Shown one piece after another: positions 37,097 through 46,555 of a DNA stretch of 64,000 nt; position 1 is the first letter of the stretch, and each line of letters begins with the position of its first letter. The position numbers and the translations under genes are program-made. The stretch is from Stenotrophomonas rhizophila (lineage in GTDB: Bacteria; Pseudomonadota; Gammaproteobacteria; Xanthomonadales; Xanthomonadaceae), in contig NZ_VDQT01000003.1 in assembly GCF_007667275.1 (NCBI RefSeq), forward strand, positions 434,001-498,000. Direction: 5' to 3'. The notes beneath the pieces are model-generated. The model was not told where the DNA came from. It saw only the letters and a list, made by a program, of their open reading frames with translations, and ran no database searches.

Positions 37097-40000
37097 AGCG
37101 TGCCGTCGTCGCGGGAGTTCTGGGTCTGGGTGTGGTGTGGTCGATGGCGGCGCCTGCCGCGCCCCCGGCAGTGCCGGTGGCGCCCAAGGTCCTGGACACC
37201 TTCGACGACATGGCGCCCTGGAAGCTGGTGGTGTCCGACCAGGTCAGCGGCTCGCTGCGCAGCGTGGCCGGTGCCAGCGGCGGGCGCGCGCTGTGCGTGG
37301 ACTACGACTTCCACGAAGTCTCCGGCTACGTGGCGATCCGCCGCGAACTGCCCATCACCTGGCCGGACAACTACCAGGTGGGCTTCCAGCTGCGCGGCGA
37401 TTCTCCCGGCAACGACCTGCAGTTCAAGCTGATCGATGCCAGCGGCGACAATGTGTGGTGGGTCAACCGCCCTGGTTACGCGTTCCCCAAGACCTGGACG
37501 CCGGTGCAGTATCGCCAGCGCCAGATCGACAAGGCCTGGGGCCCGGACCCGGACAAGACCCTGCGCAGGAGCGCGGCGGTGGAATTCACGATCTACAGCA
37601 AGGTCGGCGGGCGCGGCACGGTCTGCTTCGACCGGCTGACCCTGCAGGCGCTGCCGCCGGCCGACACCTCGGCGCTGGCGCCGTCGGTGATCGCCGACAC
37701 CGCCACCGCGCTGCAGAGCCGTATTGCCGACGGCAAGTCCGACACCGTGTGGATCAGCGGCGGGGTGCCGGAGCAGACCATCAGCCTTGACCTGCACAAG
37801 GTGCGTGAGTTCGGTGGCGCGGTCATCCAGTGGCTGCCGGGGCTGGAAGCAACCCGCTACGTGGTGCGCTCGTCGGTGGACGGCCGCGACTGGCGGATCC
37901 TGCGCGAGATCACCGCCGGCGGTGGCGGCGACCGCGACTGGCTGGCGTTGCCCGACACCGAGGCGCGCTATCTGCGCTTCGACCTGGCGCACGGCAGCAG
38001 CTGGCGCTACGGCATCCGTGACATCTCGATCAAGCCGCTGGATTTTGCCGCCACTCCGAACGACTTCGTCGCATCGGTCGGCGCCGACCTGACCCGGGGC
38101 TTCGTGCCGCGCGGCTTCAGTGGCGAGCAGCCGTACTGGACCCTGCTCGGCCTGGACGGCGGCAAGGAACAGGCGCTGATCGGCGAGGACGGCGCGCTGG
38201 AGGTGAAGAAGGCCAGCTTCAGCGTCGAGCCGTTCGTGCTGGTGGACAAGAAGGTACTGAGCTGGGCCGACGTCGAAACGAAGCAGTCCCTGCAGGACGA
38301 TTACCTGCCGATCGCCAGCGTCGACTGGACCCACCCGCAGGCAGCGCTGAAGGTTACCGGCTTCGTCCAGGGCCGCCCGGACCAGGCGCAGCTGGTTGGC
38401 CGCTATACGCTGCACAACCCGGACAAGGTCGCGCACGACTACACCCTGGCCCTGGCCGTACGACCCTGGCAGGTCAATCCGCCGCGCCAGTTCCTCAACA
38501 CCGTGGGCGGGGTGAGCCGGATCGACACCCTGGATATCGAGCCCGGCCAGGTCGAGGTCAACGGCGCGCCGCGTGTGTATCCGGTCCAGGTTCCTGACGC
38601 TGCCTTTGCCAGTCCGTTCGATGGCAAGCTGGAGGTCGCCCACCTGGCCAGCGGCAACCTGCCGACCGCCACCGAGGTGCGCGACCCGACCGGGCTCGCA
38701 TCCGGCGCGCTGCTGTACCGCTGGCGGCTGGAGCCGGGACAGACCCGCGAGGTGGCCCTCGTGCTGCCGCAGACCGGCGCCTGGGCCACGCCGAAGGATT
38801 TCGACGCCAGCAAGGCGCAGCAGCAGGTGGCCTCGATGTGGCGCACCAAGCTGGACCAGGTGTCGCTGCAGGTGCCGGCAGCAGGCAAGCCGTTGGCCGA
38901 CACCCTGCGCACCGCACTGGCGCACATGCTGATCTCGCGGATCGGGCCGAGCCTGCAGCCGGGCACGCGCTCGTATTCGCGCAGCTGGATCCGCGATGGC
39001 GCGATGATTTCCGAAGGACTGCTGCGCATGGGCCGCAGCGATGCGGTGCGCGAGTACGTCAACTGGTATGCGCCGTACCAGTTCGACAACGGCAAGGTGC
39101 CGTGCTGCGTCGACCCGCGCGGCGCCGACCCGGTGCCGGAAAACGACAGCCATGGCGAGCTGATCTTCAACATCGCCGAGTATTGGCGCTACACCGGCGA
39201 CAGCACCTTCCTGGAACTGATGTGGCCGCACGTGCAGGGCGCGTATCAGTACATGGAACAGCTGCGCCTGAGCGAGCGCACTGAAGAGAACCGCGCACGC
39301 AACCCGGCGTTCTACGGGATGATGCCGGTGTCGATCAGCCACGAGGGCTATTCGGCCAAGCCGATGCATTCTTACTGGGACAACTTCTGGGCGCTGCGCG
39401 GCTACAAGGACGCGGCGGTTATCGCCAGCACGCTGGGCAAGGTCGAGGCGATGCAGATCGCCGAGTCGCGCGACCAGTTCCGTGATGACCTGCAGGCCTC
39501 GCTGCTGGCGGCCACCGCGCTGCACAATATCGATTTCCTGCCCGGTTCGGCCGAGCTGGGCGATTTCGACGCCACCTCCACCACCATCGCGCTGGCCCCG
39601 GGCGGCGAGCAGGGGCGGCTGCCGCAGCCTTACCTGGACAACACCTTCGAGCGCTACTGGAAGCAGTTCGAGGAGCGCCGCGACGGCAAGCGCGAGTGGA
39701 AGGATTACACCCCGTACGAGTGGCGCAATGTGGCCGCTTTCGTGCGCCTGGGCTGGCGCGACCGTGCCTGGCAGGCGACCGAATTCTTCTTCCGGGACCG
39801 TGCGCCGCAGGCCTGGAACCAGTGGGCCGAAGTGGTCTCGCATACGCCGCGCAAGCCGTTCTTCGTGGGCGACCTGCCGCATGCGTGGGTGGCCTCTGAC
39901 TTCGTGCGTTCGGCACTGGACATGTTCGCCTACAGCCGCGACGTGGATGACAGCCTGGTGCTGGCCGCGGGCGTGCCCAGCCGTTGGCTGGAAGGCGCCG

Positions 40001-40278
40001 GGGCAGGGGTAAAGGGACTGCGCACGCCGAACGGCCAGCTCAGCTACACCCTGAGCCGCAGCGACCGGCAGCTCACGCTGCAGGTGGCGCCGGGGCTGAC
40101 AGTGCCGCAGGGCGGCCTGGTCCTGCCGTGGCCGTACAGCGGTGACCCGGGTGCCACCACCATCAACGGCGAGCCGGCGCAGTGGCTCAACGGCGAGCTG
40201 CGGATCACCCAGGTGCCGGCACGGGTCGAGATCGAGATCCCGGCCTCGGTGCGCCGCGCCGAACGCAAGGCGCAGTGA
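37093..40278 (+). CDS. Six-hairpin glycosidase-like protein with N-terminal binding domains
   Basis: 1,061 aa, secreted (signal peptide to about residue 23). The N-terminal part (about 30-195) is a beta-sandwich like CBM11/CIA30 domains. Next is a discoidin-like (F5/8 type C) region (about 215-320, IQWLPGLEATRYVVRSSVDG, then LRFDL). A beta domain (about 340-570) follows. The C-terminal half (about 590-1000) resembles an (alpha/alpha)6 glycoside hydrolase: SRSWIRDGAMISEGLLRMG, ENDSHGELIFNIAEYWRYTG, SYWDNFWALRGY and YTPYEWRNVAAFVRLG are acidic/aromatic motifs of glucoamylase-like enzymes. The family is not assigned. In context it may attack a branch or a different linkage of the glucan handled by the GH144 enzyme. 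GTG start overlapping the permease stop. Confidence 0.8.
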   Translation: MKRAVVAGVLGLGVVWSMAAPAAPPAVPVAPKVLDTFDDMAPWKLVVSDQVSGSLRSVAGASGGRALCVDYDFHEVSGYVAIRRELPITWPDNYQVGFQLRGDSPGNDLQFKLIDASGDNVWWVNRPGYAFPKTWTPVQYRQRQIDKAWGPDPDKTLRRSAAVEFTIYSKVGGRGTVCFDRLTLQALPPADTSALAPSVIADTATALQSRIADGKSDTVWISGGVPEQTISLDLHKVREFGGAVIQWLPGLEATRYVVRSSVDGRDWRILREITAGGGGDRDWLALPDTEARYLRFDLAHGSSWRYGIRDISIKPLDFAATPNDFVASVGADLTRGFVPRGFSGEQPYWTLLGLDGGKEQALIGEDGALEVKKASFSVEPFVLVDKKVLSWADVETKQSLQDDYLPIASVDWTHPQAALKVTGFVQGRPDQAQLVGRYTLHNPDKVAHDYTLALAVRPWQVNPPRQFLNTVGGVSRIDTLDIEPGQVEVNGAPRVYPVQVPDAAFASPFDGKLEVAHLASGNLPTATEVRDPTGLASGALLYRWRLEPGQTREVALVLPQTGAWATPKDFDASKAQQQVASMWRTKLDQVSLQVPAAGKPLADTLRTALAHMLISRIGPSLQPGTRSYSRSWIRDGAMISEGLLRMGRSDAVREYVNWYAPYQFDNGKVPCCVDPRGADPVPENDSHGELIFNIAEYWRYTGDSTFLELMWPHVQGAYQYMEQLRLSERTEENRARNPAFYGMMPVSISHEGYSAKPMHSYWDNFWALRGYKDAAVIASTLGKVEAMQIAESRDQFRDDLQASLLAATALHNIDFLPGSAELGDFDATSTTIALAPGGEQGRLPQPYLDNTFERYWKQFEERRDGKREWKDYTPYEWRNVAAFVRLGWRDRAWQATEFFFRDRAPQAWNQWAEVVSHTPRKPFFVGDLPHAWVASDFVRSALDMFAYSRDVDDSLVLAAGVPSRWLEGAGAGVKGLRTPNGQLSYTLSRSDRQLTLQVAPGLTVPQGGLVLPWPYSGDPGATTINGEPAQWLNGELRITQVPARVEIEIPASVRRAERKAQ

Positions 40279-41117
40279 CCTTGGGGCTGGCACGCGTGGC
40301 CCGCCTGGGCCTGCTGCTGGCGTGTGCGCTGGCGCTGCTGCCGGCGCACGCGGCCGCGCCGGTGGAGCAGGGCATGAGCATGGTGACCTTCAACCTGCAC
40401 CATGACCGCGAAGACTGGCCGCAGCGACGCCAGGTGATCCTACGCGAGCTGGCGGCGCTGCAGCCCGACGCGATCGCGCTGCAGGAAGTGATCCAGAAGC
40501 CGCACGTGCGCAACCAGGCGGCGTGGCTGGCGCGCCGGCTGGGCTACGACTACCAGTTCGTGTCCACCGATCCGCCGGGGCGGTTGAAACGCTACGGCAA
40601 TGCATTGCTCACCCGCCGTCCGGTGCTGGCGCGCGGCGAGCATCTGCTGGCGCCGCGGACCGATTACCGCACGGTGGCGCACCTGCGTATCGACGTCGAC
40701 GGGCAGCCGGTGAACGTGTACGCCACCCACCTCAACGAGCGCGCGGATGACAATGGCCGCCGCATCCGCAGCGAGCAGGTAGCCGACCTGCTGGCGTTCA
40801 TCGCCGCCACCGCGGGCGACGCGCCGGTGGTGATCGCCGGCGATTTCAATGCGCTGGTGGATGCAGGCGACCTCAGCCCGCTGCGCCAGCGTTATGGCGA
40901 CAGCTTTGGCAGCGTGCACGTGAACAACGACCTGGCCCAGGCCAGTACCTTGAACCGGCACTACTTCGACGCGCCGTCGCGCATCGACCACATCTTCTTC
41001 CAGCAGGACAAGCTGCTGGCCCGCGAAGCGCGGCTGCTGTTCGACCAGCCGTATGCGGAAGGGCGGTGGGCGTCGGATCACTATGGCGTGTGGACGCGGT
41101 TGCAGTTCGCACCGTGA
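40275..41117 (+). CDS. Secreted endonuclease/exonuclease/phosphatase (EEP) family protein
   Basis: 280 aa with a signal peptide (to about residue 27). All EEP metal and catalytic residues are visible: Asn40 (TFNL), Glu71 (LQEV), His152 (THLN), Asp190 and Asn192 (GDFN), Asp268-His269 (SDHYG). Family members hydrolyse phosphodiesters in nucleic acids, sphingomyelin or inositol phosphates, so the substrate is open. The GTG at 40275 overlaps the stop of the glycosidase gene, so it is in the sugar operon. A shared operon hints at a phosphorylated or phosphodiester-substituted glycan, but this is speculation. A paralogue at 53703-54545 has lost these residues. Confidence 0.87.
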   Translation: MTLGLARVARLGLLLACALALLPAHAAAPVEQGMSMVTFNLHHDREDWPQRRQVILRELAALQPDAIALQEVIQKPHVRNQAAWLARRLGYDYQFVSTDPPGRLKRYGNALLTRRPVLARGEHLLAPRTDYRTVAHLRIDVDGQPVNVYATHLNERADDNGRRIRSEQVADLLAFIAATAGDAPVVIAGDFNALVDAGDLSPLRQRYGDSFGSVHVNNDLAQASTLNRHYFDAPSRIDHIFFQQDKLLAREARLLFDQPYAEGRWASDHYGVWTRLQFAP

Positions 41118-41125
41118 GAGCACGT

Positions 41126-42451
41126 CTAGATCGGGTGCCGCGGCCACTTTTTCGGGAATCTGATCTGGGTAAAGGTTTCGTAGTGATCAGCGGTTCGGTA
41201 CAGCGCCCTGGGGCCATGCCTGGCGACACCGCCGGCAACAATCCGGGTCACGCCTCGCCCACTCGTGCCGTAAATCGGAACCGTGTATTCCTGATAGTGC
41301 CCCAGACGTTCGATCGGAAGCCTGAGCTCCTTGTTTTCAAAGACGATCCCGTCCCTGCCGTACTTGAAGCTGCTGACGTCGTTACGCACGATCTTCAGGA
41401 CGGTTGACTGCTCTTCTTTGGGAAGGTCTTTGAACCTGACGCTGGAATTCGCCTTTTTTCCGATGGTGCGATATGTGAATTCGGGGCCGTCGACCAGCGG
41501 GCGCGCGTGGGGAAGCGAGCCGTCCCCCAGCTTCAGATATCCTCCCGTATGCCAGCCCCCGGAAGGATTGCTGGCAACTTCAAGGCCCCGGGACTTCGAC
41601 AGCTTGCCCAGCTTGGCCAAGCCCTTGCCGGCCGCCTTGGCTATTGCCGGTAGCGCAGTAACGACCCCCACAGCCGTCACGCCCAATCCGATCCAGCCGA
41701 GGATGCTCGCCGCTTTTTCGTCTCCGGCGGCTTCTGCGGCGATCGCTCCAATCTCGGCCACGGCCCCTACGGCGCTCAGCGCGGCGCCAGCAACAGCCGA
41801 GGCTGTCAGCGCTGCGCTTCCGGCAATCAAAGGGACGGCAAGAATGCCGAGGCTTACGACAGCTGCGACGGCGCCAATGCCTGCCACGATCCACTTCCAG
41901 AAGTGGCCCGTCGGATCCATGCGATTGATGGGGTCGCCGCCACAATAGGAATACGCATTCAGGCCGCCCTCGTCGAACGGGCTGAGCGAATCCGGCGCGA
42001 GGAAGCAGTGAAGCACCGGACTGTAGGGGCGATGATGCCCTGCACCCGGCAGGTAACAGCCACTGGCTTCATCGAACAGCTCACCGTTGAACCCCGGGTG
42101 GGACCCGGTTTCCCCAGGCTGCGAAGGCCCGGCGTCGCTGGACGCGTAGCCATAAGGTGCGTAGCAGCGGCTGCGGTGCACTGCATCGGCTTCACGCAGC
42201 ACGGAGCCTGCCTGATCGACGCCCAGCACCGTTGTCGAAGGGGTCGAGCCGACGCGCAAGGCAGCGACGAGATGATCGCGACAATATGCCCAGCTCAGTT
42301 CCTGGGTGCCTTCGGCGGCGTTGACCACCACATCGTCTTTCCAGTATCGCCACTGCGGCATGTCGGACGTGCCGACACAGGACAGAAGATTGTCGGCGTC
42401 ATAGCGGTAGTGGAAAACAGGCGGGATCGGTGAAGCCGGCACTGTAGCCAT
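41126..42451 (-). CDS. Short orphan Rhs protein with C-terminal barnase-like RNase domain
   Basis: 441 aa. A brief YD-repeat region (about residues 12-120) leads into the Rhs core signature (GLNAYSYCGGDPINRMDPTGHFW, about 165-187). A glycine/alanine-rich hydrophobic segment (about 188-285) follows, then a C-terminal domain. The last 55 residues carry a barnase-type RNase signature: Glu in YQEYTV, Arg in RG-x-x-RIVAGG and His in TADHYETF, very like the barnase gene at 52247. Normal Rhs toxins are far longer. Here no N-terminal delivery domain, VgrG, PAAR or immunity gene is adjacent (8 bp to the convergent EEP gene; rne upstream). It may be a displaced Rhs tip or a short Rhs effector. Start ATG 42451 with AGGA upstream. 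Confidence 0.82.
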   Translation of the reverse strand: MATVPASPIPPVFHYRYDADNLLSCVGTSDMPQWRYWKDDVVVNAAEGTQELSWAYCRDHLVAALRVGSTPSTTVLGVDQAGSVLREADAVHRSRCYAPYGYASSDAGPSQPGETGSHPGFNGELFDEASGCYLPGAGHHRPYSPVLHCFLAPDSLSPFDEGGLNAYSYCGGDPINRMDPTGHFWKWIVAGIGAVAAVVSLGILAVPLIAGSAALTASAVAGAALSAVGAVAEIGAIAAEAAGDEKAASILGWIGLGVTAVGVVTALPAIAKAAGKGLAKLGKLSKSRGLEVASNPSGGWHTGGYLKLGDGSLPHARPLVDGPEFTYRTIGKKANSSVRFKDLPKEEQSTVLKIVRNDVSSFKYGRDGIVFENKELRLPIERLGHYQEYTVPIYGTSGRGVTRIVAGGVARHGPRALYRTADHYETFTQIRFPKKWPRHPI

Positions 42452-42534
42452 GGCACGTCCTCAGCATGCGCCCCCGCAAGTGGGAACATGCGCCTGTGTG
42501 CGTTAAACGCGTGTCGAATCGAGATGCCCAAATG

Positions 42535-42562
42535 CAGACAGCGGCCCGAAGGCCGCTGTCTG
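42535..42562 (-). terminator. Terminator-like hairpin after rne
   Basis: 12-bp perfect stem CAGACAGCGGCC/GGCCGCTGTCTG with a TTCG tetraloop when read on the minus strand, 47 bp after the rne stop. The following bases (CATTTGGG) form only a weak T-tract. Confidence 0.65.
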
Positions 42563-42575
42563 TGTCTTGCATGGC

Positions 42576-42598
42576 AGCCACGCAGGGCGTGGCTCTAC
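42576..42598 (-). repeat. GTAG-type palindromic repeat
   Basis: Stem AGCCACGC/GCGTGGCT followed by CTAC (GTAG on the minus strand), between the rne stop and its terminator hairpin. Confidence 0.75.
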
Positions 42599-42608
42599 GT
42601 CGCGCGGG

Positions 42609-45600
42609 TCAGGGCTTGTCGGCCTTGTCCTGCTCTTCCTTGGCAGCGGCTTCGGCCGGGGCGAGTTCATCGGTGGGGATGTCTTCGCGGGCTTCGGCGT
42701 GTGCGGCCTGGGCGGCGGCACCGGTCGCGGCGGCATCGCCGTGGGCGCTGCCGAACAGCTGGCCGTTCTGCACTGCGGGGGCCGGATCAACCGACTCGGC
42801 ACGTGCCACCGGTGCCGGGGCCGCCGGTGCCGGGGCCGCCGTTGCGGTCGGGACGGCGTCCACTGCGTCCAGCATGCGGGTCTGCACCGGGCGGCCGACT
42901 TCGGTCGGCCCCTTGTGCTCGACCGCTCCGGCACTGCTGGCGGCATCTGCCGACGGCGGCGTCTGCGCTGCGGCCGGCGCGGTCGGCGCCGGGGTGGCAG
43001 CCGGAGCATGAGCCGCCTTCGGCGCTTCGGCGGCGACCGGGGCCTGGACGGCCTTCGGTGCTTCCGTCACGACGGGGGCTGCCACGGGCTTCGGAGCTTC
43101 CGTCACGACGGGGGCTTCGACCGCCTTCGCGGCTTCCGTGACGCGCGGGGCTTCGACCGCCTTCGGCGCCTCGGCGACGACCGGGGCTTCCACCGGCTTC
43201 GGGGCCTCGGTCGGCTTCGGGGCGTCGACAGCCTTCGATGTCTCCGTCACTACCGGGGCCTCCACGGCCTTCGGTGCTTCCGCAGCCGCGGTTTCCACTG
43301 CCGGTGCCTTGGCGACCGGGGCGGCCGCCGGCATCGGCGACTCCACGAACGGCACGCGGTCGGTGTAGGACGCGGTGGGCGCGGCAGCCGACTCGGCAGC
43401 CGGCTCGGCAGCCGGGGCCTTCGGCGCCGGTTCGGCGTGATCGGCCTTCAGCACCGGACTGCTGACCACCGCCACCGGCGCGGCGGCGGCGACGGCAGCG
43501 ACCGGGGCCGGGCGCGGGGCCTGCACCGGGGCAGCCGGGGCAACCGGCGCAGCACCATCGTCATCGAAGTCGAACTCGGGGTTCGATTCGGTGCTGCGTG
43601 CGGCCGTGCGGGCAGCCTGGGCGCTGGTGTCGCCGTCCTGGTCACCGTCCTGCTCGTCGCTGTCGGCGTCGTCGTCCAGACCGGCGTCGTCATGCAGCCC
43701 ATCACTGCCTGCAGCCTGCTCACCATTGCCACGACGACGACGACGACCGCCACGACGGCCGCGGCGACGGCGCGACGCGCCTTCGCCGGTGGCATCGTCG
43801 GCAGTGCCCGGCGCTTCGCCGCGCTCGACGGCGTCGCCTTCGGCCACGGCCGCCCGGGTGTCGTCAGTCGTCACCGGGGTCGGTACCGCTGCGGCGGCCG
43901 GCGCAACCACTGCCGGGGTCGCGGTGTCGACCACGGTCACGGCGGCAGCGGCGACCAGCGCGGCATCGGCCACGCTGGCCTCGGCCTGCACCGGCTTGAC
44001 GCTGTCGACCTGCGGCTGGCGGGCGGGCTTGTCACCTTCGTTCTGCGCGCGCGGCGGCTTCTGCTTCTGGTTCAGCTTCGGCTGCTGTTCGTTGCGCGGC
44101 GCCTTCGGCTGCTGCTCGTTGCGCGGCTTGCCCTGCTGGGGCTGGCCGGCGGCCGTGGAGGTCTGCGGCGCGGCCGCGTCCTGGCGGCGCTCGTCACGGC
44201 GCTCGCCGTCGCGACGCTCGCCCTTGCCGGCGCGTTCGCCACCGCGATCATCGCGACGGTCCTTGCCGCGACCCTGGGCCTGGCCCTGGCCGGCGGAACG
44301 CTCACCGCGCTCGCCACGCTCGTCGCGGCGGCCATTGCGGTCCTTGCCGTTGCGGTCCTTGTTGCGACCGTTGCGGTTGCCGTCCTGGGCCGGGCGTGCG
44401 GTCGGCTGCGGGGTGGCGGCCGGGGCCGCTTCGCCGCCGAAGATGCGCTTCAGCCAGCCGACCACGCCGGTGGCGGCCGGGGCGGCCACCGGCGCCGGGG
44501 CGACCGGGACCGGTGCAGCCACCGGTTCCACCACTTCGCGGACCGGGGCCGGCGAGCTGTGCTTGACGTTGGTCACCGCCGGCGCGGCCGGGATGTTCAG
44601 CTGTGCCTTGGTCAGGGCATGCACCGGCAGCTTGCGCGGGGTGCCGCGCTGGTAGCTGGGCTTGCCGCTCTCTTCGCCCAGCTCGTTTTCACGCAGGCGG
44701 GTCACTTCGTAATGCGGGGTGTGCAGCTGCTCGTCGGCGACGATCACGATCGGCGCGTCGTGGCGCTGTTCGATCTCGCGCAGGGCGCTGCGCTTTTCGT
44801 TGAGCAGGTAGTTGGCGATCTCCACCGGGGCCTGGACCAGTACCTGCCCGGTGTTTTCCTTCATGGCATGTTCTTCGGCCACGCGGATGATCGACAGCGA
44901 CAGCGATTCGACGCTGCGCATGCGGCCATGACCGTCGCAGCGCGGGCACACGATCTGGCTGGACTCGCCCAGGCTCGGACGCAGTCGCTGGCGGCTCATT
45001 TCCATCAGGCCGAAGCGCGAGATGCGGCCCAGCTGGACGCGCGCGCGGTCGTACTTGAGCGCGTTCTGCAGGCGGTTCTCGACTTCGCGCTGGTGCTTGT
45101 TCGACGACATGTCGATGAAGTCGATCACCACCAGGCCGCCCAGGTCGCGCAGGCGCAGCTGGCGGGCCACTTCTTCGGCCGCTTCCAGGTTGGTCTGGAA
45201 GGCGGTGTCCTCGATGTCGCTGCCCTTGGTGGCGCGCGAGGAGTTCACGTCGATGGCGGTCAGCGCTTCGGTCTGGTCGACCACGATCGAGCCGCCCGAG
45301 GGCAGGCGCACGTTGCGCTCATAGGCGCCTTCGATCTGCGATTCGATCTGGAAGCGGTTGAACAGCGGAATGTCGTCGGTGTAGTGCTTGAGCTTGCGCA
45401 GGGTCTGCGGCATCACCTGCTGCATGAATTCGCGGGCGGTGTCGTACAGCTCCTGGGTGTCCACCAGGATCTCGCCCACGTCGGCGCGCAGGTAGTCGCG
45501 CAGGGCGCGCACGATCAGGCGCGATTCCTGGTAGATCAGGAACGGGGCCGGCTTGGTCAGCGCGGCTTCGGCGATCGACTTCCAGACCTGCAGCAGGTAG

Positions 45601-46151
45601 TCCAGGTCCCACTGCAGCTCTTCGGCATCGCGGCCGACGCCGGCGGTGCGGATGATCACGCCCATGTCGTCGGGGATGTTCAGCTTGTCCAGCGCTTCCT
45701 TCAGCGCGGCGCGGTCTTCGCCCTCGATGCGACGCGAGACGCCGCCGGCAGTGGGCGAGTTCGGCATCAGCACCATGTAGCGGCCGGCCAGGGAGATGAA
45801 CGTGGTCAGGGCGGCGCCCTTGTTGCCACGCTCTTCCTTGTCGACCTGGACCACCACTTCCTGGCCTTCACGCAGCAGTTCGCGGATGCCGGCCTTGTTG
45901 TGGTCGACCCCGGCCTGGAAGTAATCGCGGGAGATTTCCTTCAGCGGCAGGAAGCCGTGGCGTTCGCCACCGTATTCCACGAAGGCCGCTTCCAGCGACG
46001 GCTCAAGGCGCGTGATGCGGCCCTTGTAGATGTTCGACTTCTTCTGTTCCTTGGACGGCTGTTCGATGTCGATGTCGTACAGCGTCTGGCCATCCACGAT
46101 GGCTACCCGCAGCTCTTCGGCCTGCGTGGCGTTGATCAGCATTCGCTTCAT
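42609..46151 (-). CDS. rne: Ribonuclease E
   Basis: 1,180-aa endoribonuclease that starts most mRNA decay and processes rRNA and tRNA precursors. The N-terminal half holds the S1 domain (about 35-120), the 5' sensor, and the DNase I-like catalytic region with the metal-binding Asp residues in [11 protein letters not shown] and LVVIDFIDM. The Zn-link CPRC sits near residue 402. The C-terminal half (about 520-1180) is a disordered scaffold: Arg-rich RNA-binding stretches ([17 protein letters not shown]), then long Ala/Pro/Val repeats of the type [13 protein letters not shown] (about 1000-1090), where degradosome partners usually bind. Start MKRMLIN at ATG 46151 matches the family. Divergent from rluC, as in enterobacteria. 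Confidence 0.95.
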   Translation of the reverse strand: MKRMLINATQAEELRVAIVDGQTLYDIDIEQPSKEQKKSNIYKGRITRLEPSLEAAFVEYGGERHGFLPLKEISRDYFQAGVDHNKAGIRELLREGQEVVVQVDKEERGNKGAALTTFISLAGRYMVLMPNSPTAGGVSRRIEGEDRAALKEALDKLNIPDDMGVIIRTAGVGRDAEELQWDLDYLLQVWKSIAEAALTKPAPFLIYQESRLIVRALRDYLRADVGEILVDTQELYDTAREFMQQVMPQTLRKLKHYTDDIPLFNRFQIESQIEGAYERNVRLPSGGSIVVDQTEALTAIDVNSSRATKGSDIEDTAFQTNLEAAEEVARQLRLRDLGGLVVIDFIDMSSNKHQREVENRLQNALKYDRARVQLGRISRFGLMEMSRQRLRPSLGESSQIVCPRCDGHGRMRSVESLSLSIIRVAEEHAMKENTGQVLVQAPVEIANYLLNEKRSALREIEQRHDAPIVIVADEQLHTPHYEVTRLRENELGEESGKPSYQRGTPRKLPVHALTKAQLNIPAAPAVTNVKHSSPAPVREVVEPVAAPVPVAPAPVAAPAATGVVGWLKRIFGGEAAPAATPQPTARPAQDGNRNGRNKDRNGKDRNGRRDERGERGERSAGQGQAQGRGKDRRDDRGGERAGKGERRDGERRDERRQDAAAPQTSTAAGQPQQGKPRNEQQPKAPRNEQQPKLNQKQKPPRAQNEGDKPARQPQVDSVKPVQAEASVADAALVAAAAVTVVDTATPAVVAPAAAAVPTPVTTDDTRAAVAEGDAVERGEAPGTADDATGEGASRRRRGRRGGRRRRRGNGEQAAGSDGLHDDAGLDDDADSDEQDGDQDGDTSAQAARTAARSTESNPEFDFDDDGAAPVAPAAPVQAPRPAPVAAVAAAAPVAVVSSPVLKADHAEPAPKAPAAEPAAESAAAPTASYTDRVPFVESPMPAAAPVAKAPAVETAAAEAPKAVEAPVVTETSKAVDAPKPTEAPKPVEAPVVAEAPKAVEAPRVTEAAKAVEAPVVTEAPKPVAAPVVTEAPKAVQAPVAAEAPKAAHAPAATPAPTAPAAAQTPPSADAASSAGAVEHKGPTEVGRPVQTRMLDAVDAVPTATAAPAPAAPAPVARAESVDPAPAVQNGQLFGSAHGDAAATGAAAQAAHAEAREDIPTDELAPAEAAAKEEQDKADKP

Positions 46152-46555
46152 ATTGCGTTCCTCGCGCGCTGCTACCGCGCGGAACGCCATGGGGTTTCGC
46201 TTCTGGTCACGCTTGCACGCCCATCGCGCATGCGCGGGGAGGGCGGCTTGGGTTTCCAGCGCTACAACACCACGGCAGGCCGCGGGAGCGCTTCATTTTG
46301 TTTTGGTTTGGGTGTTGCGGGCCGGAGGCAGCTTTCAGCCAGGCTGGAGCGCCACAGGGACATTTTTTCAGCGCAGACGCGTGTCAGGCATCCGGCGATG
46401 GCCGGGACTGCCGGTGAGCCGCTAACATGGCCGCCCCGGGGGCGGTGGCTGCGCACTGTGCCGGAATCGCGGGAAGTTGGGCTTCTGGCCCAGAGCAACT
46501 TCCAACGAAATCAATCCCTTATCTCGCCTGCCGAGTGTAACAGAATAAAAGGCCA
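46152..46555. other. Divergent rne/rluC intergenic region
   Basis: 404 bp without a gene. It should contain the rne promoter and long 5' leader; in E. coli the rne leader folds into hairpins by which RNase E controls its own mRNA. It also holds the rluC promoter close to 46556. Several GC-rich inverted stretches are visible, but no specific element was identified. Confidence 0.6.

Noticed and set aside
32386..40293. Long minus-strand frames (980 and 1,078 codons) opposite the sugar operon
   Set aside because: Overlap a chain of confidently identified genes and have no recognisable protein features.
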